Source of the DNA: Candidatus Protochlamydia sp.
GTDB taxonomy: Bacteria > Chlamydiota > Chlamydiia > Chlamydiales > Parachlamydiaceae
Direction: 5' to 3'
Length of the DNA: 64,000 nt
Assembly (NCBI GenBank): GCA_013695355.1
Contig: JACDAQ010000016.1
Coordinates: forward strand, 62,001 to 126,000
A model generated the notes under the pieces. It searched no databases. It saw only the letters and a program-made list of their open reading frames with translations, and was not told the origin of the DNA. This document shows positions 46,327-54,869 of this stretch, in pieces; position 1 is the first letter of the stretch; every line of letters begins with the position of its first letter. The position numbers were made by a program, and so were the translations under genes.

Positions 46327-48837
46327 ATGCAGACGAATAGTTTAACTCAAATTAACACAAATTTAATCCGTCCTAGAGATGAAGAGATAGAGGACAAAAG
46401 AAATCCTAAAAAACAAAAAATGGAAATTCCAGCTTTGACAATTTCTCCTTTGGACACGTCAAATGCTAAGCCCCTTTCGCAACTAAGCATCAGCTCTGAA
46501 GAAAAACAAAATCCGGCGATAAATTCTATCTTTTCTATTCAATTTGAAAGCGTGATTGAATACAAAAATCAGGGAGATAATTGTTTTGAAAAGGATCAAA
46601 TCAATGCTTTTCAATATTATATGATTTTTATAGAAAAAAATGGCCCTCAACTTTTTCCTCAATCCAATGCTGATTTCTACACTAAACTGGGAAATATGTG
46701 GTTTAACGGCTGGGGGTGCCAGCAAAATTATAGCGAAGCCCTTAAATGTTATGAACAAGCTTTTCAATGTGTAAGTATCGACGCCTGTAAGAAACTTGGG
46801 GAAATGCATCTTTTTGGCTATGGAGTCATTCCGAACGGTTGGAAAGCCATTGATTATTTGCAGAATCCAGAACTTCAAGAGGACCCTAATGTTTTGCTAA
46901 TGTTGGGAGATCTATATTTTAATATTACCCTGGGTAATAATAATTATTTTACCACTGGCAGATACGATTACTTTACTGTCGACCCAAATTTTGCTTTAAT
47001 CGAATCATCTGTCATGTATTTAAACGAACTTGAAGGAAGAAAGAATAACGAATTGGCGTGGTCTTGTTATTCAAATGCAGCAAATAAGGGAAATGCGGAA
47101 GCCTGGCTGCGCTTAGGACTTATGTTGATCAGCGGAGTTACCCTATCTGAAAATATGAATGCTGAAGCGGCTTTAACAACTGCTGTCGATTATTTTTTTC
47201 GATCTGTCGAAGGAGGATGCCTATGTGCCTATAATAGTCTCGCTCCCCTGGCCTTCTCTCAAGGCGAAACACTCCTGTTAGATCCTCAAAAAATGCAATT
47301 TTTGTTGCGGGGTAGGGATTCTTTGTTAAATATCAATCAACGCATTGAAAATAATATAAAGCAACAATATAAACCTATTATTGGTCATCTAAAAAATAAC
47401 TTTAATAATGATTTTAGAAATATTGTAAACATAAAAGTCAAAGAACAAATCATTCAACAAGTTCTAGACAAAACCTATTTCGAATTAGCAGTAACTAAAC
47501 CAAATAAAATCCCACTTGATTTATTAATTAAATTAGAAAACTTTCTGCTTAAAATTACATGCTCAGATAAAAGGGCCATTTTATTTTTTCCAAAGAAAAT
47601 CTTCCCATCGCAATTTATCAAACTTGATCAGAGCTACCGTTTTGATTATTTGAAAGAATGGGCTTTAAGAGATGCTACATCGCTTAAAATGGCTATAAGT
47701 AATTTTTTAGCGGCTGAAGAAAATCAAATGTTTCCGGACAATTGGGACGGATCAATCGGGCATGAAATTACAAATATGCCTGAAGTGCTAGAATTCCTAA
47801 AAACAGATAAAAAAAAGGGGCATCTTTACGCTGGAATAGTGATGAAAGAAGTGGGGCCCGGTTGGGAAATTTGGAACGAAGATATATTGAGTTGCATCAC
47901 TCAGCACCTTCCAAAAAATGATGATCGATACAAAATTTATGATTCACAAAGATCCATCTCCAATCTCAAATTAGTTTCTAAGACTTTCAATGATAAAATC
48001 AATGTCATGATAAGTAATTTGTTTAAAGCACGATTTGATAATAGAGCTGTTGACGAAAGTGAAGTTGAAAATTTTTTTAAGTTTACTAAAAAATTTAAAA
48101 ATGTAGAATTAGTCGTCAAAAAATATTCAGAAAATATTTTTCAACATCTAATAAAAAAAGACTACCCGCACATTACTCAGTTAAAAATCAGATTTGATGC
48201 CGGGGAATATATGACATTGAAAGTATTGAAGCCTCTTTGTTCGAAGCTTAAAAAACTAGATTTATTTTGCGATTTTAAAAAACCAGCCATGTCAAAACTT
48301 ATTACTTACCTTGATTTAGCCAATAATAACACTCTTAAAAAGTTAGTTTTACGTGCTCCTAGTATGGATAATGCTCAATTAGTCCAATTTGGAAAATCAT
48401 TAAAATATAATTCAACTCTTAAAAACCTTCATTTAATAAGTGGCTCGCTTATTGTAACAGATGATTTTCATAAACTTTTAAAAAATAATTCAATAACTAC
48501 ATTAAAGGTCTTTATAGATGAATATACAGATAGATATAGACATTCTACAGATTCTACAGATTCTCCGCTAAATCCTAAAATATTTAGTGAGTTAGATAAG
48601 AACAGAAAATTAATAGATTTTATTCTTGGTCCTTTTATGAACCGAAATGAAGATACAAATTTTGATGTTATATATTCTGAACTGATTAAAGATATACATG
48701 CAGAATATTTTCAAAATTTTGATATTCTTGATTATGATGCCTTAGAAGATGAAATTTACAACGAGCTCGTAAAATTGAACCCTTTTCTTGAGAGAAATCG
48801 TGAAATCGTAAAAAATAAATTAGCAGCTTTAACTTGA
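46327..48837 (+). CDS. Sel1-repeat/F-box/LRR protein, copy 3
   Basis: An intact 836-residue paralogue of copy 1 with the same modules. Sel1 repeats occupy about 90-300 (KLGNMWFNGWGCQQNYSEAL, KKLGEMHLFGYGVIPNGWKA). The F-box is at about 515-560 (IWNEDILSCITQHLPK, LKLVSKTFNDKI). LRRs run from about 600 to 790 (LKKLDLFCDFKKPAMSKL, LKKLVLRAPSMDN). I place the start at ATG 46327 by homology with copy 1; an ATG nine bases upstream is in frame. Its ribosome-binding site is weaker than in copy 1 (ATGGTAATT in place of AGGGTAATT). Both intact copies differ most in the last 100 residues. Confidence 0.75.
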   Translation: MQTNSLTQINTNLIRPRDEEIEDKRNPKKQKMEIPALTISPLDTSNAKPLSQLSISSEEKQNPAINSIFSIQFESVIEYKNQGDNCFEKDQINAFQYYMIFIEKNGPQLFPQSNADFYTKLGNMWFNGWGCQQNYSEALKCYEQAFQCVSIDACKKLGEMHLFGYGVIPNGWKAIDYLQNPELQEDPNVLLMLGDLYFNITLGNNNYFTTGRYDYFTVDPNFALIESSVMYLNELEGRKNNELAWSCYSNAANKGNAEAWLRLGLMLISGVTLSENMNAEAALTTAVDYFFRSVEGGCLCAYNSLAPLAFSQGETLLLDPQKMQFLLRGRDSLLNINQRIENNIKQQYKPIIGHLKNNFNNDFRNIVNIKVKEQIIQQVLDKTYFELAVTKPNKIPLDLLIKLENFLLKITCSDKRAILFFPKKIFPSQFIKLDQSYRFDYLKEWALRDATSLKMAISNFLAAEENQMFPDNWDGSIGHEITNMPEVLEFLKTDKKKGHLYAGIVMKEVGPGWEIWNEDILSCITQHLPKNDDRYKIYDSQRSISNLKLVSKTFNDKINVMISNLFKARFDNRAVDESEVENFFKFTKKFKNVELVVKKYSENIFQHLIKKDYPHITQLKIRFDAGEYMTLKVLKPLCSKLKKLDLFCDFKKPAMSKLITYLDLANNNTLKKLVLRAPSMDNAQLVQFGKSLKYNSTLKNLHLISGSLIVTDDFHKLLKNNSITTLKVFIDEYTDRYRHSTDSTDSPLNPKIFSELDKNRKLIDFILGPFMNRNEDTNFDVIYSELIKDIHAEYFQNFDILDYDALEDEIYNELVKLNPFLERNREIVKNKLAALT

Positions 48838-48957
48838 TGAATATAAAGCTTAATTTTTGTAAAATATAAGGTCATGTTTATGCCCTTTTACAAATCTAGG
48901 CCTCCGCCCAGCCTGCTGGTAAAATATAAGGAGCGATCATGCAAGAACTCAATAATT

Positions 48958-48981
48958 ATGCCGTCCTTTCAAGGACGGCAT
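48958..48981. terminator. Hairpin after F-box copy 3
   Basis: The same perfect 11-bp stem (ATGCCGTCCTT / AAGGACGGCAT) as at 44559-44582, at the same place relative to the gene end. It belongs to the duplicated unit. Confidence 0.6.
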
Positions 48982-49107
48982 AAATTAAGCAAATGCGTGA
49001 AGAATTCTAAATGAAGCTTCAAATAACCCAAAAGTTTAACTCTATTGTCCTTTCATCTGGTTATCCTGCCCATCCTTTTATTCTTTGTTCCACATTAAAA
49101 GCTCACT

Positions 49108-49222
49108 ATGAATCCGCTAAAAACCATTTTCTTTTCCTCTTCTTCTGTTCTATTTACTCCCTTTTCTTCTTATTAGGACGTTCGCAAATTGATTCAAATA
49201 ACAAAAATGAACTTTGAATTCA
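49108..49222 (+). pseudogene. Decayed 5' end of a PAP2 phosphatase gene, copy B
   Basis: ATG 49108 starts MNPLKTIFFSSSSVLF, TPFSSY and a stop, clearly derived from the intact PAP2 start at 51213 (MNQLKTIFFPLLLLILLTPFSAY). Homology continues for a few dozen bases (TTCGCAAATTGATTC). It shares its upstream flank (CACATTAAAAGCTCACT) with copy A but not with the intact gene. Confidence 0.65.
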
Positions 49223-49328
49223 CCTTGGCTAAAATTATTTATCAATCCCTACTAACTCGAAATTTTTCTAATAGCGACCAAGACATTAGCCCTTTAATAA
49301 TGATCTTTGTGATGAGAGAAAATTTCAG

Positions 49329-50900
49329 GCCTTCTCTCAAGGCAATTCGCTCATAATAGATTCTCAAAAAATGCAATTTTTTTTGCGGGGGAGGGATTCT
49401 TTATTAAATATAAACCAATGCATTGAAGAAATTAATAGGCAACAATATAAACCTATTATTGCTCATCTAAAAAATAATTTTATTAACAATATTAGAAATT
49501 TTGTTAACATAGCAGGCAAAGAAGAAATCATTCAACAAGCTTTAGACGAAACCTTTTTCGGATTAAGTAACATAAATAGAAGCCCCCTAATTTTATTAAT
49601 ACAATTCGAAAAATCTCTGCTTAAAATTATAGGCTTAGAAATAAGTGCTTTTTCATTTTTACCAAAAAATATCTTCCCAACCCAATTTATCAAACAAAAT
49701 CAAAGCTACCGTTTTGATTATTTGGAAGAATGGGCCTTAAGAGATGCTACATCGCTTAAAATGGCAATCAGTAATTTTTTGGCAGCTGAAGAAAATCAAA
49801 TGTTACGAGACAATTGGGACGGTTTAATCGGGCATGAAATTACAAATATGCCTAAAGTACTTAAATTCCTAAAAGCAGATAAAAAAAAGGGGCATATCTA
49901 CGCTGGAATAGTGATGAAAGAAGTGGGACCCAGTTGGGAAATTTGGGATGAAGATATATTATGTTGCATCACCAAGTACCTTCCTAAAGAGCCCTTCATT
50001 AAGAATTATGGTCCATACAGAATATGTGAATCACAAAGATCCCTATCCAATTTAAAATTAGTTTCCAGGTCTTTCAATAATAAAATAAATATTATGATAA
50101 GTAATTTGTTTATAGCTAGATTAGATAATAAAGCTGTTGAAGAAAATGAAGTTGAAAATTTCATAGAATTTGGTGCAAAATTTAAAAATGTATATTTGGT
50201 CATCAATAAATATTCGGATAAATTCTTTCAACATTTAATAAAAAAAGACATACCGCACATCTCTCAATTAAAAATTAGATTTGATGCCGGAGAATATATG
50301 ACATTAAAAGTAATGAAATCTCTATCCTCGAAGCTTAGGAAAGTGGATTTATTTTGCGATTTTACAAAACCAGCCATGTCAAAACTTATTAATCACCTGG
50401 ACTTAGCTAATAATAACACTCTTAAAAAGTTAGTTTTACGTGCCCCTGGTATGAAAAATAATCAATTTGTCCAATTGGGTGAATCATTGGAAAAAAATAC
50501 AACTCTTGAAAAGCTTCAGTTAAGAAGCGGTTCGCTTTCGTTAGATGATGATTTTCCTTTGCTATTAAAAAACAACTCAATAAAAGAATTAAAGATAGTT
50601 ATGGATAAGGATATGCAAATGGAAATGGAAGTAGTATTTGAAAAAATTTTAGATGCATTTAAAACCAATATGAAATTGATTAATTTTACGATTATGCCCA
50701 TACTTAATAAATTCGATTATGATCATTATTATGATAATAATCCTTCTCTTTACTCTGACATGATTGATTCCTTACATCGAAATGAATATCTTGATAAAAT
50801 TAATATTGATGAACATGAAATTGAAGGGGCATTTTATGAACAGCTTGCAAAAATAGAACCTTTTTTAGAGAGAAATCGAGAAATTGCAGAGAAAATTTAG
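49329..50900 (+). pseudogene. Sel1/F-box/LRR gene, C-terminal half (copy 4)
   Basis: Homology with the family begins at GGCCTTCTCTCAAGGCAATT (49329), inside what is residue about 320 of the intact copies, and runs without lesion to the family's C-terminus. An open frame from ATG 49371 (MQFFLRGRDSLLNINQ) encodes 509 residues. It holds the F-box (about 190-245: IWDEDILCCITKYLPK, LKLVSRSFNNKI) and all LRRs. There is no ribosome-binding site, and the Sel1 part is lost, so it is probably a pseudogene; if expressed it would be an F-box/LRR protein. It pairs with copy 2 as the other half of one interrupted gene. Confidence 0.7.
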
Positions 50901-51212
50901 CAGCTTTTAATTTAACAAAATGGCAGAATGGTAGCCTTTATAGAGCTGAGAATAACAGGGATAGGCAAGCATACAAATTAACCTAATTTTTAATTTACAG
51001 GATATACAAGATCGCTGACACGGTAGTGAGAATGATAAAAAGGCTTGGGGCTATTTTTTTTCAATTTTTTTTCTTATCGTAACAAGACGATCCTACTTAT
51101 CCTATTAATTAAAATAGATTAAATTTTAATTCATTTTATTATATTTTCCCTCATCACTATGTTTGAAATATCAAATCCTCAAATTTATGAAAATATTCAA
51201 ATCCTCAAATTT
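50901..51212. other. Intergenic region before the PAP2 gene
   Basis: Contains a short CAGGATATACAAGATCGCT word like the stem at 36242. At 51171-51217 it has a 21-nt direct repeat (AAATCCTCAAATTTATGAA, offset 26 nt). The second repeat copy runs into the chosen PAP2 start. No gene seen. Confidence 0.4.
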
Positions 51213-51217
51213 ATGAA
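51171..51217. repeat. Short tandem repeat at the PAP2 start
   Basis: TCAAATCCTCAAATTTATGAA occurs at 51171-51191 and 51197-51217. The second copy contains the ATG at 51213. The duplication creates an in-frame N-terminal extension back to ATG 51159. Confidence 0.8.
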
Positions 51218-51890
51218 CCAGTTAAAAACTATATTCTTTCCTCTTCTCCTATTAATTCTACTTACTCCCTTTTCTGCTTATTTGGACCTCACGTTTGCAA
51301 ACTGGTCTTATCAAGGAAACGAATTTTCCACTTCTCCTTTGCTGAAATTTATTTTTCACTATGCCATTTATCCTGCATGGATCGTGGTTGGATTCTCTGC
51401 ATTTGGATTAATTGGTTCTTACTTTTATACTCCCCTCACCTACAGCCGCCGTCCATTTCTTTACCTTCTGCTTGTCTTGGCCATAGGCTCCGGCCTGATC
51501 ATTCACGCCATCCTCAAGGACAATTGGGGAAGGCCCCGCCCCAGGCAGGTCGAAGAATTCGGCGGAAAACAAAGCTTCAGGGCTTATTACGAACCAAATC
51601 TTTTCAATCCGGTTGAACCCTCTAAATCTTTTCCATGCGGCCATTGTTCTATGGGCTTTTATTTTTTTACTTTTGTTTTTTTGGGAAAATATTATCGGCG
51701 CCCCCTCCTGTCATTTCTTGGCTGGGGATTGGCGTTTGGACTTGGCGGGGCATTGAGCTTTGCGCGCATGGCGCAAGGAGGACATTTTTTTTCTGATGTG
51801 CTAATATCTGCTTTGATCATGTGGCTTACAGCTTTGATCATTTACCATTTTTTATTTAAGGACACGAACTTTGAAAGGGCTGACACCTAA
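51213..51890 (+). CDS. PAP2-family membrane phosphatase
   Basis: A 225-residue integral membrane phosphatase with about six hydrophobic segments. The three PAP2 motifs are present: KDNWGRPRPRQVEEFGGK (about 107-124), FPCGHCSMGF (C-G-H in place of S-G-H) and FARMAQGGHFFSDVL (R...H...D). Such enzymes remove phosphate from lipid substrates (phosphatidate, undecaprenyl-PP, lipid A); which one is unknown. Start chosen at ATG 51213 because decayed copies of this gene begin at the same codon. ATG 51159 adds 18 repeat-encoded residues. The end overlaps the LexA gene by 20 nt, so they form a pair. Confidence 0.8.
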   Translation: MNQLKTIFFPLLLLILLTPFSAYLDLTFANWSYQGNEFSTSPLLKFIFHYAIYPAWIVVGFSAFGLIGSYFYTPLTYSRRPFLYLLLVLAIGSGLIIHAILKDNWGRPRPRQVEEFGGKQSFRAYYEPNLFNPVEPSKSFPCGHCSMGFYFFTFVFLGKYYRRPLLSFLGWGLAFGLGGALSFARMAQGGHFFSDVLISALIMWLTALIIYHFLFKDTNFERADT

Positions 51891-52488
51891 ACAGCAAGCT
51901 ATTTTGCTTTATATTCAACAGTTTATTGAACGGTACTGCTATTCGCCTAGCTACCGGGAAATCATGCGTCATTTCGCTTTTGCTTCACCCGGATCTGTTT
52001 ATAAACATATTCGGACCCTCGAAAGAAAAGGGCATCTTGTTTCAGAAAAAAAGATGAGCCGTTCGATCATCCCAACCCTCAAGCCTTCTTCGCCTGCCAT
52101 TTCCAAAGAAATCGAACTGACGCTCATAGGCCACATTGCAGCAGGCTACCCAATTGAAATGTTCATACAATCACAGACAATCGCGGTACCTTCTTCCTTA
52201 GCCCCCCATCCCGATACGACCTATGTTTTGAGAGTACAAGGAAATGGCTTCCAGGAGGAAGCTATTCAGGATGGAGACCTGCTCCTTGTTGAAGCCAGGC
52301 AAGAAGTGCTGGCCGGAGAGTCAATCATCGGGGTCATTAACCAGCATAACACCATCATCAAACGATATTATCCTGAAGGGCAGTATATCCGGTTGGAAAG
52401 CTGCCAGGCTGATCAAACCTTGACCCTCCGGCATGATCACCTGATCATTCAAGGGGTCTTGTCGGGGTTAATTCGATACTTTAATTGA
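51871..52488 (+). CDS. lexA: LexA-like repressor without catalytic serine
   Basis: A 205-residue LexA-like protein. The N-terminal winged helix begins LTPKQQAILLYIQQFIERYC and has SPSYREIMRHFAFASPGSVY. The C-terminal S24 domain has GHIAAGYPIE with the Ala-Gly cleavage site at A91-G92, LRVQGNGFQEEAIQDGDLLL and the lysine region NTIIKRYY (K164). The serine nucleophile, normally in G-x-S-M, is replaced by glycine (G126 in GNGF), so self-cleavage should not work. The TTG start at 51871 is supported by AAGGA upstream and by the usual LexA N-terminus. It lies inside the end of the PAP2 gene. Confidence 0.8.
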   Translation: MKGLTPKQQAILLYIQQFIERYCYSPSYREIMRHFAFASPGSVYKHIRTLERKGHLVSEKKMSRSIIPTLKPSSPAISKEIELTLIGHIAAGYPIEMFIQSQTIAVPSSLAPHPDTTYVLRVQGNGFQEEAIQDGDLLLVEARQEVLAGESIIGVINQHNTIIKRYYPEGQYIRLESCQADQTLTLRHDHLIIQGVLSGLIRYFN

Positions 52489-52512
52489 GGAAATATAAAG
52501 AAGGTAAGGTAT

Positions 52513-52531
52513 CAAGGCCGTCCCGGCCTTG
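52513..52531. terminator. Possible terminator hairpin after lexA
   Basis: CAAGGCC-GTCCC-GGCCTTG is a perfect 7-bp stem 25 nt after the lexA stop. It lacks a T-run, so it may be a rho-dependent or processing signal. Confidence 0.45.
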
Positions 52532-52748
52532 AATATCTCATCAGCCGGGTCGGGATGACCTGGTTACTTTCTTTGCCATAACTTTTTAAGGAAACGAAGA
52601 AAGCTTTCTCTCAAAGGGAACGGATAGAAGGAATTTTTAATGAAAATAATATAAGGCTAATCTATTATTATTGTAATTTACAATCAAGTTAAAACTACTA
52701 ATTACATCTTTAAAAGAGTATTAATCATGGGCAGCTTCAAGGAGTTTC

Positions 52749-53651
52749 ATGCAAGCAAGCAATTATAATCATTATCTTCCAAAAGAAAATGAAGTTAAAG
52801 AAATTTTAAATAAAGTATATTCCGTATGTGTTTTTGGAAGTACAAATAAAAGCAAAAATGCAAATATTGAAAAAAAAATACTATCTTCTCTGGTTGCTTT
52901 AGATTTTAAGATTAATGAATTAAAGAATCCATTCATAGCCACAATTTCTCAAAGTGACCGAGAAAAAATGCAAATATACGGTAAATTTTTTGGTTTTGAA
53001 AAAAAAGAACCGAATAATCGGATCGTGCGTCAGCACTTTTTAGAGGGCTTAATTATTGGAACTAAAATATCATCAGCCTTTGCCGCTGGCTACGCTAATT
53101 GCGAAGGGATGGCTGATATTGCTTTTTTGGAGGCAGCTTCAAGGGATTTTTCATGCGGAATACACTACGTTCGTTTTTCAAATAAAGAAAACCCAAGCGT
53201 TGAAGAAATCAATACAGTGGTGTTAGGGGATTGGCCCAAGCCCGGTTGTCTTGTTCTTTCCCCATGGGAAAATGATTTTGGAACATTTTATACCTGGAAT
53301 GGCAAATGTAATAACACATGCCATTTAGCGAATGAAAATTACAATTCCGCTTATTCTTTTTTTTCAATAGCTAAAGGGGATAAAAATAAAGAAAAAGTAC
53401 TCATAAAAAACTTATTAAAAAAATTGGATTGGATTAATTGGTTAAATAACGACAGATTTAGACAGGATAATATTTTTAAGATTAGAAATGATTGTTTTAA
53501 ACAGATCCATCAGACCAGTTTACTTAATAGCGAAAAATATTTTACATACAAGGACATCCTCATGTATGGAAGTACGAATAAAAAACGTTATAAAGAACTG
53601 CAGGAAACTAAGAACAATTTAGAAAAAGAATTCAATGTAAAATTCGTTTAG
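52749..53651 (+). CDS. Hypothetical protein with cysteine-protease-like block
   Basis: A 300-residue protein with a perfect ribosome-binding site (AAGGAG, 5 nt before ATG 52749). Residues about 110-180 read AFAAGYANCEGMADIAFLEA, GIHYVRFSN, INTVVLGDWPKPGCLVLSP and WENDFG. This resembles the C...H...D layout of papain- or transglutaminase-like domains found in bacterial effectors (GNCGE.A..AF ... HAFVVIG ... DPW). The histidine position seems to be Asn (INTVVLG) here, so activity is doubtful. No signal peptide. The rest is helical and unassigned. Confidence 0.5.
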   Translation: MQASNYNHYLPKENEVKEILNKVYSVCVFGSTNKSKNANIEKKILSSLVALDFKINELKNPFIATISQSDREKMQIYGKFFGFEKKEPNNRIVRQHFLEGLIIGTKISSAFAAGYANCEGMADIAFLEAASRDFSCGIHYVRFSNKENPSVEEINTVVLGDWPKPGCLVLSPWENDFGTFYTWNGKCNNTCHLANENYNSAYSFFSIAKGDKNKEKVLIKNLLKKLDWINWLNNDRFRQDNIFKIRNDCFKQIHQTSLLNSEKYFTYKDILMYGSTNKKRYKELQETKNNLEKEFNVKFV

Positions 53652-53716
53652 ATTTTCTTTTGAAAAAAAACAAACATACCGAAAGTTACTCGATATAAAA
53701 ATCCTTCGGGCCTTAG

Positions 53717-53880
53717 TTATACCCAAGTGAATTCAAAAATTGGAATTTGGACTGCGTCAAAGCCCCGGGGTTGGCGTATTTAAAACGACCCAATATTATA
53801 ATATGGGGTCGTTTTAGATCCGTCAACCGCGGGAACTTTCACGCTAGTCCAAATCCAGTTTTTGAGTTCACTTGGGTATA
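53717..53880. repeat. 164-bp imperfect palindrome
   Basis: Two arms of about 80 nt (beginning TTATACCCAAGTGAATTC, ending GAGTTCACTTGGGTATA) with centre ATATTATAATAT at 53793-53804. The arms differ by scattered substitutions and small indels. The size and structure resemble a MITE or a palindromic repeat. It overlaps the last codons of the gene at 53868. Confidence 0.85.
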
Positions 53881-54869
53881 GTCGAGTGAGCGCGGGAAAG
53901 AAGCTGAAAAGGATACAGGACCTGAAAATTTTTTTCTTCATAGGCCTTGCATTGATTCCAGCAATCTGGGCTGGTGACAATGATAACGCTGTTTTTAGGC
54001 AAATCCTTTAATTTTACGTTTCCCCATTGCTGTGCCTCTGCAGAATGGCTAACGGCTTTCCCTCCATAGCCGCCGCAGCAGCTAAGAGGAAAAGGGAGTT
54101 TTTGAATAAAGAGGTTTTCAATGCGGTTCAACAATTGCCAAATGGGATCGTCAACCCCCTTCTCTTTTTGACCGCAGTAAGGTTGATAATACACTTCGCA
54201 TGCCACCGGCATGACGAGGCGTGAATCAGCCAATTCGTTTAAGAACCATGCATATAAGTTATTTTCTTCTTTCATCGAACATGCCCGGCCCTGATCCAGA
54301 AAATAACCCCTCTTTTCCTGAGGCCGCTTCAATTTAAAAACAGGCTCAACAAAATAACCTAAACGGTTAATGAATGCGACGGCCTCATCAATGCAATCAT
54401 GATTGAATGCACCATGCAGAGAGCCGAGATTCAACCGAATTTTTTTTGGATACGTTTTCTGTAACTTAAATTTTCGGAAAAAGAAAATGGGTTGAGCAAG
54501 CTTCCACAACCAGCTTCTAATCCGATTAACAAACAGGCCCCATTTTCGGTTTTGCGGAGCGAGCTGGCTGCGCAATTCCTGCACACTGTTCCGAATTTTC
54601 GCATAAGGAACATCTAAAGGACAGCGCACTTCACAGGCATGGCATCCAAGGCATTGATCAAATGTTTGCAATGCCGTTGAACCAGGCTCTATCTTTCCAT
54701 CCAAAAAATCCCTGGCCAGACGGATGCGCCCTCGCGGAGATTGATGCTCCCAGCCCGTGGCCTGGAAGGTAATGCAGGAATCGGAACAAATTCCGCAATG
54801 GGTGCATGCAGACTGCCATTCATCAAGCATAGCCAGCTTTAGTTCGAGCCCTTCTTCTTTAATCGTCAA
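53868..54869 (-). CDS. glcF: Glycolate oxidase iron-sulfur subunit
   Basis: A 333-residue protein with two ferredoxin-type 4Fe-4S motifs (CTHCGICSDSC and CLGCHACEVRCP, about residues 20-30 and 68-79). CCG-type domains follow (CCGGYGGKA and a final SPDCWNQC), typical of GlcF, which passes electrons from the flavin subunits. I chose a TTG start at 54869 with GGAGG seven bases upstream, overlapping the glcE stop. An ATG at 54827 is an alternative. The last five codons and the stop (53868-53870) come from the right arm of the palindrome, which may have replaced the original end. Confidence 0.82.
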   Translation of the reverse strand: MTIKEEGLELKLAMLDEWQSACTHCGICSDSCITFQATGWEHQSPRGRIRLARDFLDGKIEPGSTALQTFDQCLGCHACEVRCPLDVPYAKIRNSVQELRSQLAPQNRKWGLFVNRIRSWLWKLAQPIFFFRKFKLQKTYPKKIRLNLGSLHGAFNHDCIDEAVAFINRLGYFVEPVFKLKRPQEKRGYFLDQGRACSMKEENNLYAWFLNELADSRLVMPVACEVYYQPYCGQKEKGVDDPIWQLLNRIENLFIQKLPFPLSCCGGYGGKAVSHSAEAQQWGNVKLKDLPKNSVIIVTSPDCWNQCKAYEEKNFQVLYPFQLLSRAHSTIPK

